Shown piece after piece: positions 17,904 to 27,666 of a DNA stretch of 64,000 bases (the first letter of the stretch is position 1; the number at the start of each line of letters is the position of its first letter). The notes below the pieces were generated by a model. The model ran no database searches. It was not told where the DNA came from and worked only from the letters and a program-made list of their open reading frames with translations. The position numbers were made by a program, and so were the translations under genes. This stretch comes from Pantoea sp. A4 (GTDB lineage Bacteria; Pseudomonadota; Gammaproteobacteria; Enterobacterales; Enterobacteriaceae), in NCBI RefSeq assembly GCF_000295955.2, contig NZ_ALXE01000019.1:186001-250000 (forward strand). The letters are read 5' to 3'.

Positions 17904-18110
17904 TTATCGTTCTGTCTCGGTGCCCGGTTGCTCATCAGCCGCCACTTCTGCTGCCACCACCATCAGCGCCAGCTCGGCATCTTCACGGTTAAATGCGCTC
18001 ATGGTTTGACGTAATGCAGCAACACAGGAAATAACTTGCTGTTTTTGTTGATCTTCTAATTGAGAGACACTGTGGCGGATAATCATCAAACTGGCATCTT
18101 CTTCTCGCAT
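17904..18110 (-). CDS. Small acidic protein of unknown function
   Basis: This 68-residue protein starts at the ATG at 18110 with CAGGAG seven bases upstream, a strong ribosome site, so it is probably real. It is predicted to be helical (SQLEDQQKQQVISCVAALRQTMS and REDAELALMVVAAEVAA) with an acidic C-terminus. It has no membrane segment. It is the same length as the YmgB-like gene at 18659 and on the same strand. In E. coli this part of the chromosome holds the ycgZ-ymgA-ariR-ymgC group of small connector proteins. A YmgA/YmgB relation is possible but not shown. Confidence 0.65.
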   Translation of the reverse strand: MREEDASLMIIRHSVSQLEDQQKQQVISCVAALRQTMSAFNREDAELALMVVAAEVAADEQPGTETER

Positions 18111-18317
18111 CTTACGACTCCTGTTCGGTTTTCCCGGTGCGTGACAATGGCAAGGGTACCCTTTCTACGCAATCAATGTCATCCAGTAACCGTGCTAATG
18201 CTTAACAATTAACCCAGCCAGAGATTACCAGAGCGTGGGGAATACCACAGCAGCAGGTTGCGCATGTGATAAACTCAGAATTATGCCATTAGTGATGGAA
18301 TCAGGCAGGTAAAGGAA

Positions 18318-18653
18318 ATGCGGCGACTTATTTTACTCAGTATGGCTTTGATTATTGCGGGCTGTTCATCCACGCCGCACGGGGTAGACTGCCCCGGAGA
18401 GGTAGCAACCATTAGCGGGCAACCGATGGGCAAAACCCAGGGACATATTTTTGACCTCGTCACCTCATTCAGCGTGAGTAAGGGTGGCGTAGTGGTAGAC
18501 AGCGGCAGACTGCACTCGCTCGATCGCTTTCAGTATGTTCCTTCTGCGGTCACGAGCGAGGGATACTACGCTCAACGGCTCTCCGATCACCAGTTCCGCC
18601 TGATTAATCCGTGGCAGGACACGATGATCACCTGGAATTGCCCGGCCAGTTAA
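18318..18653 (+). CDS. Putative lipoprotein, unknown function
   Basis: The 111-residue product starts MRRLILLSMALIIAGCSS, with a lipobox IIAGC and acylated Cys at residue 16. The mature part is about 95 residues and has two further Cys (VDCPGEV and WNCPAS) that could pair. Asp is absent at position +2 after the Cys (Ser instead), which suggests outer-membrane sorting. The AAGGA next to the ATG at 18318 is close. I do not recognise the family. Confidence 0.72.
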   Translation: MRRLILLSMALIIAGCSSTPHGVDCPGEVATISGQPMGKTQGHIFDLVTSFSVSKGGVVVDSGRLHSLDRFQYVPSAVTSEGYYAQRLSDHQFRLINPWQDTMITWNCPAS

Positions 18654-18658
18654 CGCAT

Positions 18659-18865
18659 TTAGGGTTTGACCAGCCTGATGGCATGCTCCAGCAGCCGCTG
18701 TTCGTCTCTTTCACTGTGCGCTCGCTCATGGCGAGCGCGCTGAAGGACATCCGTCAGTGCCAGACGGCGAGTGTCACGCCCACTCTCAGCCAGGACAATC
18801 ACAGCATCACCAATAACGCGGCAAACTTCGTCATAGTCTTCTTCATTGAGTACATCACGTTTCAT
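18659..18865 (-). CDS. YmgB/AriR-like small regulatory protein
   Basis: The start at 18865 (MKRDVLNEEDYDEVC) follows GAGGAGG and gives 68 residues; the longer frame from 18928 lacks a site. The helical core (EVCRVIGDAVIVLAESGRD, then LTDVLQRARHERAH, then DEQRLLEHAIRLV) has the spacing and hydrophobic pattern of YmgB/AriR proteins. Those proteins act in biofilm and acid-resistance control and as connectors to the Rcs system. In E. coli ariR also lies between icd and ldcA. The family call rests on pattern and synteny only. Confidence 0.6.
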   Translation of the reverse strand: MKRDVLNEEDYDEVCRVIGDAVIVLAESGRDTRRLALTDVLQRARHERAHSERDEQRLLEHAIRLVKP

Positions 18866-18999
18866 ACGTTCCTCCTCTTTCGACGCGGTCCAATAGGTAA
18901 ACCTAGTCACGCCTGGGCCATCCTGCAAGCGAAGCGCCTGCCCGGCAAAACTGAATGCGTTTGCTATGCTTTATCTGAACGCAAACCATGGAGAACACT

Positions 19000-19248
19000 A
19001 TGTCCGGGAAAACGAAAGACACGTTGGAAGAATTTGCCGGTGCTGCTGAACAGCAGTGGGGAGAGGTGACTGACTCACCGCGCCACCAGTTACGTGGTGC
19101 TGCACGTCGCTACTCACACCGGGCCAGCCATGCTGCCAAAGATGCCGCCGATTGCCTGCAACAGCAGGTGAAAGAGAACCCAACGGCGGGGCTTGCCATT
19201 GCGGCAGGTGTGGGTCTGTTGGTGGGCTTTTTATTGGGCCGTCGCTAG
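19000..19248 (+). CDS. CsbD/ElaB-type stress protein with C-terminal glycine-zipper anchor
   Basis: The 82-residue protein starts at the ATG at 19000 with GGAG six bases upstream; an in-frame ATG at 18988 overlaps that site. The N-terminal part (residues 1-45, GAAEQQWGEVTDSPRHQLRG) resembles the CsbD stress fold. The C-terminal part (VKENPTAGLAIAAGVGLLVG, then FLLGRR) is the membrane anchor of ElaB/YqjD/YgaM proteins, which tether ribosomes to the membrane in stationary phase. The mix of both patterns in one short protein is unusual. A role in general stress is inferred. Confidence 0.75.
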   Translation: MSGKTKDTLEEFAGAAEQQWGEVTDSPRHQLRGAARRYSHRASHAAKDAADCLQQQVKENPTAGLAIAAGVGLLVGFLLGRR

Positions 19249-19437
19249 CCATTAATTGGCAGGAAACTGTTAACCTGAAAAATTATCAGTTTCCTGATAT
19301 TTCCACGGCAAAACCCTGAAACCACCTCTCCTTAATCCCTCCACAAACCTAACGTTTTCTAAACGTCAATACAGTTCCCTGACAGGGCATGTAACCAAAT
19401 GCGCTGACTTATTGCAAAATATTTCAAATGTATTACA

Positions 19438-19496
19438 AATGAGAATCATTATGATAATTATTCCCTGCTTCATTTTATTGTGTTGATAATGATTAC
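19438..19496 (+). promoter_or_regulatory. Two Fur boxes upstream of the FepA-like receptor
   Basis: AATGAGAATCATTATGATAA (from 19438) extends to 19462 and closely matches the Fur consensus of GATAAT hexamers. A second partial box, TTGATAATGATTAC, lies at 19483-19496. Both are just upstream of the start at 19509, so iron-loaded Fur should repress the receptor. Confidence 0.85.
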
Positions 19497-19508
19497 AGGG
19501 TGTAACTT

Positions 19509-21767
19509 ATGTCGCAGTCTTTTTACAGCAAAAAAACAACGCTTTCGATACTCATCGGGTTAATGATTAACGGTGGCTACGCACTGGCCGCAACAGACAC
19601 GGCGCCTCTGTCGCTAACCGGCAATGATGCCGCGACCGCCAGCACGGAGAAAAAAGCCAATCCCACCAATGAACAGGATTTAGTGGTTACCGCTAAAGCC
19701 GAAGATGCGCTCAAGCAGCAGCCGGGCGCATCTCTGATTACCAAAGAAGATATTGAAAAACATCCGCCGGTTAACGATCTGTCCGACATCATTCGTAAGA
19801 TGCCGGGGGTGAATTTAACCGGCAACAGTGCCTCAGGCAGCCGGGGTAACAACCGCCAAATTGATATTCGCGGTATGGGCCCGGAAAACACGTTGATCTT
19901 GATCGACGGCAATCCAGTGACTTCCCGTGATTCCGTTCGCTACAGCCGTACCGGCGAACGCGATACCCGCGGTGATTCTAACTGGGTGCCAGCGGAAATG
20001 GTTGACCATATCGACGTACTGCGTGGCCCCGCTGCCGCTCACTACGGATCTGGGGCGATGGGCGGTGTGGTTAACATCATCACCAAACGTCCAACCAACG
20101 ACTGGCATGGCTCGCTTTCGCTGTTCACCAACCAGCCGGAAGATGACAAAGAGGGCGCGACCAAGCGCATGAACTTCAGCCTCAGCGGTCCGTTGATTGA
20201 TGATGTTCTCTCCATGCGCCTGTATGGCAACATCAACAAAACCGACGCTGACGCCTATAACATCAATACCGCTGAAAATGGGTCCTACGCTGCGGGCCGC
20301 GAAGGGGTGCGTAATCGCGATATTAATACCCTGTTCCAGTGGAAAATCAGCCCAACGCAGATCCTCGACTTTGGCTACTCCTACAGCCGCCAGGGCAACA
20401 TTTATGCCGGTGATACCCAGTACAGCAACAGCAACCTCAGTACGCTGGTGCCCGATCTGTATGGCGCAGAAACCAACCGCATGTACCGCCAGAACTGGAA
20501 CATCACCCACAACGGTATCTTCGACTGGGGCCAGTCACGCCTGAGCCTGAACTACGAGAAGACCAACAATACCCGGCTGGCCGAAGGTTCCACCGGTAAA
20601 GTAGAGGGGATGATCAACAGCAATACCTATACCACCAGCCGTTACAAAGCCTTCCGCGCCAGCGAAGAGCTGACCATTCCCTTTACGTTGTGGGTCGATA
20701 ACACGCTTACCTTGGGTGGAGAGTGGAATCGTGAAACCCTCAACGATCCGGCTTCAATGCAGGAGACGGATGCCGGTGATGTGAGCATTGATGGCGTTTC
20801 TGGCAATTCAGCCGACCGCAGTGGCAAGAACTCACAAGAGCTGAGTGCACTGTATATAGAAGACACCATGGATGTGCTGGATGGCACCACGCTGATTCCG
20901 GGCCTGCGTCTTGACTACAGCGATCGCTTTGGCAGCAACTGGAGCCCAAGCCTGAACCTGCAGCAGGAGCTGGGGGATGACTTCACCTTTAAAGCCGGTA
21001 TTGCACGCGTGTTTAAAGCACCGAACCTGTACCAGTCTAGCGATGGCTATCTGTTAGCAAGTAGCGGTAATGGCTGTGCGGTGGGCAGTTCAGGCGGATG
21101 CTACCTGTTGGGTAACAGCAATCTGAAACCTGAAATCAGCGTCAATAAAGAAGCCGGTATCCAGTGGCATCACGATGGCTATGCGGCCGGGCTGACCTAC
21201 TTCCGCAACGACTACCAGAACAAGATCGTTGCCGGTGATGACTCGCTGGGCACCGTCGCGGTAAGCGGCTGGTACAGCTCCAGCTACAATGTCTACCGTT
21301 GGGAGAACGGCGGCAAAGCGCTGACGCAAGGTCTGGAAGCCAACCTGACGCTGCCACTGATCGAAGACACGCTGACCTGGCGCACCAACGCGACCTATAT
21401 GTTCACCTCACGCTATAAAGAGACCGGTAACCCACTGTCGCTGATCCCGAAATATACTGTGAACACCTGGCTTGACTGGCAGGTCACCGATCAGTTCTCT
21501 ACCAGCCTGAGCATGACCAACTACGGACGTCAAAAGCCACGTCACACTGCGGATATTCGCAAAGAAGTGGGTTCAATGTCTGATACCGAAGTGGCGGCTT
21601 ACACCCTGTTTGGCCTTGGCGCGAACTATCAGGTGAATAAAAATCTGCGCTTTACTGCTGGCATCAGCAACCTGCTGGACAAACGCATCTACCGTTCCAA
21701 CGATGGTGCATCAACCTACAATGAACCAGGCCGCGCTTACTACGCAGGTGTTACCACCTCGTTCTAA
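19509..21767 (+). CDS. TonB-dependent catecholate siderophore receptor, FepA family
   Basis: The 752-residue outer-membrane receptor has a signal peptide (cut predicted near ALA-AT, residue 27), a TonB box-like DLVVTA near residue 56, a plug domain and a 22-strand barrel ending in Phe. The plug stretch SRGNNRQIDIRGMGPENTL near residue 110 is nearly identical to E. coli FepA, as are GERDTRGDSNWVP and LRGPAAAHYGSGAMGGVVN. It likely imports ferric enterobactin or a related catecholate. No siderophore biosynthesis or FepBCDG genes lie nearby, so it may serve xenosiderophores. Two Fur boxes precede it. FepA, IroN and PfeA cannot be separated by eye. Confidence 0.9.
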   Translation: MSQSFYSKKTTLSILIGLMINGGYALAATDTAPLSLTGNDAATASTEKKANPTNEQDLVVTAKAEDALKQQPGASLITKEDIEKHPPVNDLSDIIRKMPGVNLTGNSASGSRGNNRQIDIRGMGPENTLILIDGNPVTSRDSVRYSRTGERDTRGDSNWVPAEMVDHIDVLRGPAAAHYGSGAMGGVVNIITKRPTNDWHGSLSLFTNQPEDDKEGATKRMNFSLSGPLIDDVLSMRLYGNINKTDADAYNINTAENGSYAAGREGVRNRDINTLFQWKISPTQILDFGYSYSRQGNIYAGDTQYSNSNLSTLVPDLYGAETNRMYRQNWNITHNGIFDWGQSRLSLNYEKTNNTRLAEGSTGKVEGMINSNTYTTSRYKAFRASEELTIPFTLWVDNTLTLGGEWNRETLNDPASMQETDAGDVSIDGVSGNSADRSGKNSQELSALYIEDTMDVLDGTTLIPGLRLDYSDRFGSNWSPSLNLQQELGDDFTFKAGIARVFKAPNLYQSSDGYLLASSGNGCAVGSSGGCYLLGNSNLKPEISVNKEAGIQWHHDGYAAGLTYFRNDYQNKIVAGDDSLGTVAVSGWYSSSYNVYRWENGGKALTQGLEANLTLPLIEDTLTWRTNATYMFTSRYKETGNPLSLIPKYTVNTWLDWQVTDQFSTSLSMTNYGRQKPRHTADIRKEVGSMSDTEVAAYTLFGLGANYQVNKNLRFTAGISNLLDKRIYRSNDGASTYNEPGRAYYAGVTTSF

Positions 21768-21783
21768 TCCCGTCTGATGATGT

Positions 21784-21801
21784 GCGGCACTGCGGTGCCG
21801 C
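21784..21801 (+). terminator. Hairpin after the FepA-like gene
   Basis: GCGGCAC (21784-21790) pairs with GTGCCGC (21795-21801) around TGCG, 16 bases after the stop. There is no T run, so it is only a possible terminator. Confidence 0.45.
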
Positions 21802-21932
21802 CATCCCCGCCCTCTCCCCGATAAAATAAATTAGGCATTTTTCTTATTCCATTCTGCGCAACAGCGACTAAGCTCTTATGACGCGACGTAGTGGTCGCCA
21901 GATAAAAAATTGTCTATAGGGAATATACGATC

Positions 21933-22295
21933 ATGAAAAAATCAATTTTAGCGCTTTCACTGGTACTTTTCGCCTCTTCTGGCTGGGCAGCTGGTGCTTT
22001 AACACACGCAACTGACAGCACAGTAGAAAATGCACAGGCCGGTGCCAATACGGCAAAAGAGAAACTGCATCAGGCAGAACACCGTGGTTCTGAGCTGAAA
22101 ACCAAAGCACAGAACAAAGCTGAGAACGGCGGCAACACCACCGGTGATAAAATTCAGGAAGGCAGCCAGAAAGCCTGGAACAAAACCAAAGAGACCACTG
22201 AAAAAGGCTGGGACTCAACCAAAGAAGCCAGCCAAAAAGGCTGGGACAAAACCAAAGAAGGTGCCAGTGACCTGAAGAAAAAAGTCACTGAATAA
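21933..22295 (+). CDS. Periplasmic LEA-like repeat protein, unknown function
   Basis: The 120-residue product has a signal peptide (MKKSILALSLVLFASSGWAA). The rest is a Lys/Glu/Thr-rich, Cys-free helical protein. Three successive 11-residue repeats are visible at residues 80-90, 91-101 and 102-112, with the pattern K-[AG]-W-[ND]-x-T-K-E-x-x-x. The 11-mer amphipathic pattern resembles group 3 LEA desiccation proteins and apolipoprotein-like helices. Low complexity may mislead homology searches. It stands alone between the FepA-like gene and yoaK with its own terminator. A role in envelope stress or desiccation is a guess. Confidence 0.75.
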   Translation: MKKSILALSLVLFASSGWAAGALTHATDSTVENAQAGANTAKEKLHQAEHRGSELKTKAQNKAENGGNTTGDKIQEGSQKAWNKTKETTEKGWDSTKEASQKGWDKTKEGASDLKKKVTE

Positions 22296-22306
22296 ACCGC
22301 ACTGCT

Positions 22307-22345
22307 GCTTCACCCCCCTTTACCGGGGGTGAAGCCCATCTTTTT
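22307..22345 (+). terminator. Rho-independent terminator of the repeat-protein gene
   Basis: GCTTCACCCCC (22307-22317) pairs perfectly with GGGGGTGAAGC (22325-22335), followed by CCATCTTTTTG. Confidence 0.9.
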
Positions 22346-22411
22346 GCTGTCTCTTTGCTCCCCGCCAGTTAAAATACCCCCTCCCGGAAACCTCTTTAAC
22401 AGGATTTGTGT

Positions 22412-22510
22412 GTGAGAATCGGTATTCTTTTTCCTATCGCGATCATCGTGGCTGGTGTCAGTTTACTGGCGTGGTTTGTCCTCAGTGGCGCCTGGATGCC
22501 AGGCAGCTGA
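22412..22510 (+). CDS. yoaK: Small membrane protein YoaK (32 residues)
   Basis: A GTG start at 22412, seven bases after AGGA, opens a 32-residue frame that begins MRIGILFPIAIIVAGVSLLA and ends MPGS. It is a single membrane helix with almost no soluble part. From memory it matches E. coli YoaK (MRIGIIFPVVIF..., 32 residues) in length, start, central LAWF motif and Pro-Gly end. Its function is unknown beyond being a small inner-membrane protein. Such a gene is easily missed because of its size and GTG start. In E. coli it lies elsewhere, next to yoaJ. Confidence 0.8.
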   Translation: MRIGILFPIAIIVAGVSLLAWFVLSGAWMPGS

Positions 22511-22900
22511 ACAATAAAGCGGCAATTGCGGCGTTTATACAGGGGCTCTTGCGCCAACGCCGCGCGTTTAATTTATCATTCCATGCGCTTTCCTTAACGC
22601 TATTTCAGCATGATACACACTGACAACGCTCTCATTTCATTTCAATTAATGAAGTAAACGGACATTATTCACCCTTTATCTGCCTACAATAAATACAATA
22701 TGCATTAAAATGCGCACAAATTGAAAAAAAACGCATTTTCAGATAATGAAATTAACACTTTCACACAGACTTCAACGGCAGCTCAACGATATTTATCCTG
22801 ATTGAACGATCTCACAAAATGCCAAAACATTCTTTCAAGCTGATGACAGAATTCATTCCACAGAAGCAAATGCGTTTATGTCTTTATAAGGTAATACACC
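22511..22900. other. Leader and promoter region of the Ail/OmpX gene
   Basis: This 390-base gap is AT-rich and has no credible gene. An eight-base inverted repeat, AAAATGCG (22707-22714) with CGCATTTT (22732-22739), lies in its middle and may be a protein site or weak hairpin. AAGGTAA precedes the ompX-type ATG. Nothing else is recognised. Confidence 0.5.
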
Positions 22901-23416
22901 ATGAAAAAAATTATTATTTCTTCAGCACTGGTACTCGCAGGTTTAACTTCAGTAGTTGGCGCAGCAAATGCTGCCGCTGGCGACGTCACCACCACCATCG
23001 GTTATGCACAGAGTCATTTCAACCACACCCACGGCACTGACGCTAAAGGCGTACAGCTGCAGGGTCGTTATGAACTGACTAACGACTGGGGCGTAATGGG
23101 TGGCATTACTTACACCGGTAACAACTACAGCGATTCAGGAGACGGTTCACACCACTACTTCTCTCTGAAAGCGGGCCCAACTTACCGTATCAACGACTGG
23201 TCTAGCGTTTACGCAGACGTTGGTTACGGTTATGCGAGCAGCAAATTCAGCCGTAACGCAGTGACCCAGAACCACGACAGCTCACTGCTGGTTTACGGAG
23301 CAGGCGTACAGTTCAACCCATACCAGAATATCGTTCTGGATGCGGGCTACGAATACGGTACCGCGGGTCACACTCAGGTTGGTACCTGGAACGTTGGCGT
23401 AGGTTATAAATTCTAA
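22901..23416 (+). CDS. Ail/OmpX-family outer membrane protein
   Basis: The 171-residue protein has a signal peptide (predicted cut after ANA, about residue 25) and an eight-stranded barrel that ends NVGVGYKF with the C-terminal Phe required for BAM insertion. Typical family stretches are IGYAQSHF, GVQLQGRYELTNDWG, LKAGPTYRINDWSSVYADVG and LDAGYEYG. Members help adhesion, serum resistance or membrane stability. E. coli OmpX is also 171 residues, but the loops differ and the location is not that of ompX, so this may be a paralogue. A terminator follows. Confidence 0.9.
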   Translation: MKKIIISSALVLAGLTSVVGAANAAAGDVTTTIGYAQSHFNHTHGTDAKGVQLQGRYELTNDWGVMGGITYTGNNYSDSGDGSHHYFSLKAGPTYRINDWSSVYADVGYGYASSKFSRNAVTQNHDSSLLVYGAGVQFNPYQNIVLDAGYEYGTAGHTQVGTWNVGVGYKF

Positions 23417-23446
23417 TCAGCCCTTGCTGATAGACAAAATATAAAC

Positions 23447-23480
23447 AATAAAGGAAGCCCCAGGGTTTCCTTTATTATTT
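23447..23480 (+). terminator. Rho-independent terminator of the Ail/OmpX gene
   Basis: AATAAAGGAA (23447-23456) pairs with TTCCTTTATT (23467-23476), with a short inner CCC/GGG pairing, followed by ATTTTC. Confidence 0.85.
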
Positions 23481-23629
23481 TCGCCCTGTTTATTCTTCCG
23501 GTGAAAATATTCGCCCTCATTAACCCGCCCTCCTCTGCTGTTTATTTTTTACGCTACACATTCCCTCCACAATTGTTGAAATTAAACCCAACCTCAACAA
23601 ACTGTAAGCGATCCTCAAGAAGAATTACA

Positions 23630-23654
23630 AATAGCAATCATTTTCATTATCATT
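23630..23654 (+). promoter_or_regulatory. Fur box upstream of the CirA-like receptor
   Basis: AATAGCAATCATTTTCATTA followed by TCATT matches the Fur consensus (alternating ATCATT/GATAAT hexamers). It lies 43 bases before the start at 23697. Confidence 0.8.
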
Positions 23655-23696
23655 CCGGCGCTTGATTTACTTACTGAAACAGGACGTCTTTCGGAC

Positions 23697-25811
23697 ATGA
23701 AAAATAATGATAAAGCTGCGGGATTATTCAGCGCAGCACTGATTGCACTACTACCGAACCTGGCCCAGGCTGCAACCGCAGACGACACGCTGGTCGTCAC
23801 GGCGAATGGCTATGAGCAGAAGCTGACGGATGCGCCTGCCTCTGTCTCCGTGATTAGCCAACAATCACTGCAGGAGAAAAACTACCAGGATCTCGGCGAA
23901 GCGCTGGGAAATATTGAAGGGGTCAACGTTCACGGCAGCACCGGGAAAACCGGTGGCCTGGATATCAGCATTCGCGGGATGTCGAGCAGCTATACGCTGA
24001 TCCTCATCGATGGCGTTCGTCAGAATGCCAGCTCAGATCTCACCCCCAACGGCTTCGGTACCCTGAACACGGCGGTGATGCCGCCGATGTCGGCCATCGA
24101 TCACATTGAGGTGATCCGTGGCCCAATGTCGACGCTGTATGGTTCAGATGCCATCGGTGGTGTCATTAACATCATCACCAAAAAAGAGAGCAAAACCTGG
24201 CACGGTGCGGTAGATATTGGCCATAACGTCCAGGAGCATAGCAAGTGGGGCGACAGCCAGAAGTATGATTTCTATGCCAGCGGGCCGTTAGCCAGTGACA
24301 ATCTCAACCTGACGCTACGTGGCAGTTTCCTGCACCGTCAGGGCTCCAGCGTCACCTCACTCAGCGACAGCGGCAGCAACACCCGCGTCCCCTACCCAAC
24401 CCAGAGTGATAACTACAACTTTGGTGGCAAGCTGAGCTGGAAAACCAGTGATAAAAACACCCTGTGGATCGACGCAGACACCTCACGCCAGAAGTATGAC
24501 AACCGTAACGGCCAGTTGGGCCCGGTTGGCACCTCCGGTGGCGGCTACACCGACACCCTGCGCTATCAGCGCAATAAGCTGATGGTTGGCCATGATACGG
24601 ATTTAAGCTTTGGCCGCTGGAGTTCGTACCTGCTGTGGGATAACACCGCCAATACCGGACGCCTGCTGACGAAAAAGACGCTCAATGCGGCGAACAGCAG
24701 TAAAGCAGGCGAAGGCCGTCAGTTGCGTAATACCAACCTGATGCTGCACACCTCCCTGGTGGCACCGATTGGTGATTCACATCTGGTCACTGCCGGTGCA
24801 GAGTTCTCGCAAGCCCGGCTGAAAGATGGCATCGTGCTCGCCAACAGCGGCGAAACGTTCGATCAAAAAACCTGGGCGCTGTTTGGTGAAGATGACTGGC
24901 AGTTACTCGACCCGCTGACGCTAACTTATGGCGCACGCGTTGAAAAGCATGATGACTTTGGTAGCCACATCAGCCCACGCGCCTATCTGGTCTGGAATGC
25001 GCTGGATGACTGGACGGTAAAAGGCGGCGTCAGCACCGGCTATAAAACCCCTTCTCTGGCACAGTTGCACGATGGCGTCAGCGGCGTTGGCGGGAACGGC
25101 TTAACCGAAACCATCGGCAATCCAAACCTTAAGCCGGAAGAGAGTGTTAACTACGAGCTGGGCATTTACTACAGCAATGATGCGCAGTTCAAAGCGAACA
25201 TCACCGGCTTCATTAACAACTTCCGCAATGCGATTGAATCGCAGACGGTGAACGACACCACCACCACCTACGCTAACGTAGGCAAAGCGCGTACCCAGGG
25301 GATTGAGTTCGCCACCTCCTTCCCGCTGTTCGTGCCAGAAGTGACGTTCAACGGTAACTACACCTACACCCAAAGCCAGCAAATCGGTGGCGATAACCCA
25401 GGTGCCGCATTGACCAACACGCCTCGCAGTGCCGCTAACGCGCGTATTAGCTGGCAGATCAATGAAGATCTGAACAGCTGGATCGAAGCGCAGTATCAGG
25501 GCAAGACCGTCCGCTTTACCGACAACTACAACAATCTGTCGGCGGTGGAACAGGCGGTGTATAACAACAAGGGGGCGTACCTGAAAGCCTGGACCGTGGT
25601 GAATCTCGGTGCCTCTTATCAGCTGACGAAAAACGTCAAACTGAACGGCTCGGTGAATAACCTGCTGGATAAAGACTTCTCAGAAGTGCAGCTCTACCAG
25701 TCTGGTAGCAGCAGCATGTATGCGGGGAACTACTTCAATACGCAGGCTTCCACCAGCGGCTATGTGATGCCAGGCCGCAACTACTGGCTGTCGCTTAACT
25801 ACAGCTTCTGA
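23697..25811 (+). CDS. TonB-dependent receptor, CirA-like
   Basis: The 704-residue outer-membrane receptor has a short signal peptide (cut predicted after AQA, residue 25), a TonB box DTLVVTA at about residues 30-36, a plug domain and a barrel ending LSLNYSF. DAPASVSVISQQSLQEKNYQ, IRGMSSSYTLILIDGVR and IEVIRGPMSTLYGSDAIGG resemble the catecholate receptor and colicin I receptor CirA. Likely substrates are catecholate siderophores or their breakdown products. A Fur box precedes it. The ribosome site before 23697 is weak (AGGA is 13 bases away). It is the second iron receptor within 4 kb, with separate control. Confidence 0.87.
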   Translation: MKNNDKAAGLFSAALIALLPNLAQAATADDTLVVTANGYEQKLTDAPASVSVISQQSLQEKNYQDLGEALGNIEGVNVHGSTGKTGGLDISIRGMSSSYTLILIDGVRQNASSDLTPNGFGTLNTAVMPPMSAIDHIEVIRGPMSTLYGSDAIGGVINIITKKESKTWHGAVDIGHNVQEHSKWGDSQKYDFYASGPLASDNLNLTLRGSFLHRQGSSVTSLSDSGSNTRVPYPTQSDNYNFGGKLSWKTSDKNTLWIDADTSRQKYDNRNGQLGPVGTSGGGYTDTLRYQRNKLMVGHDTDLSFGRWSSYLLWDNTANTGRLLTKKTLNAANSSKAGEGRQLRNTNLMLHTSLVAPIGDSHLVTAGAEFSQARLKDGIVLANSGETFDQKTWALFGEDDWQLLDPLTLTYGARVEKHDDFGSHISPRAYLVWNALDDWTVKGGVSTGYKTPSLAQLHDGVSGVGGNGLTETIGNPNLKPEESVNYELGIYYSNDAQFKANITGFINNFRNAIESQTVNDTTTTYANVGKARTQGIEFATSFPLFVPEVTFNGNYTYTQSQQIGGDNPGAALTNTPRSAANARISWQINEDLNSWIEAQYQGKTVRFTDNYNNLSAVEQAVYNNKGAYLKAWTVVNLGASYQLTKNVKLNGSVNNLLDKDFSEVQLYQSGSSSMYAGNYFNTQASTSGYVMPGRNYWLSLNYSF

Positions 25812-25821
25812 GTGTTATCTG

Positions 25822-25845
25822 GCGCCATCCCGGGTGGGATGGCGC
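25822..25845. terminator. Hairpin between the CirA-like gene and the glucosidase gene
   Basis: GCGCCATCCC (25822-25831) pairs perfectly with GGGATGGCGC (25836-25845). It lies between two convergent genes, with only short pyrimidine tails on either side. Confidence 0.55.
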
Positions 25846-25854
25846 TCTGCCCGG

Positions 25855-27306
<1,452 letters not shown>

Positions 27307-27321
27307 TTAAACGATCAGAAA

Positions 27322-27666
27322 TTAGTGTGAGTGAGCAGTGTGTAGCGACCGCAGTTGGCGATGCAGGTAGATCAGCTCTTCCACCAGATCACGACATAAC
27401 ATCGCATTCATCAGATGGTCCTGCGCATGGACCAGAATCAAATTGACCGGGATTTTACCGCTGCCTTCATCGGCACCGATCAGGCTGGTCTGTATTTTGT
27501 GGGCTTCGCGCGAGGCAACTGACGCCTGTTGCAGCAGATCATCCGCCTGCTGCCAGTTGGCCTCCCGCGCCGCTTGCAACGCCTGCATCGCAGCCGAACG
27601 GGCCTCTCCGGCATGGATGATTAACATCATCACGGTGCTTTCCATCTCTTCGGTTTGCATCATCAA
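27322..27666 (-). CDS. PTS lactose/cellobiose-type EIIA
   Basis: The 114-residue EIIA component takes the phosphate from HPr and passes it to EIIB. The phosphorylated His is H80 in LVHAQDHLM, the family hallmark. The rest is the expected three-helix bundle with Ala/Gln-rich helices. Its ATG overlaps the EIIC stop by four bases, and the glucosidase follows after 33 bases. Confidence 0.94.
   Translation of the reverse strand: MMMQTEEMESTVMMLIIHAGEARSAAMQALQAAREANWQQADDLLQQASVASREAHKIQTSLIGADEGSGKIPVNLILVHAQDHLMNAMLCRDLVEELIYLHRQLRSLHTAHSH

Noticed and set aside
22408..22623. 71-codon frame overlapping yoaK
   Set aside because: Its product has no family features; the overlapping 32-residue frame matches YoaK and has the better ribosome site.
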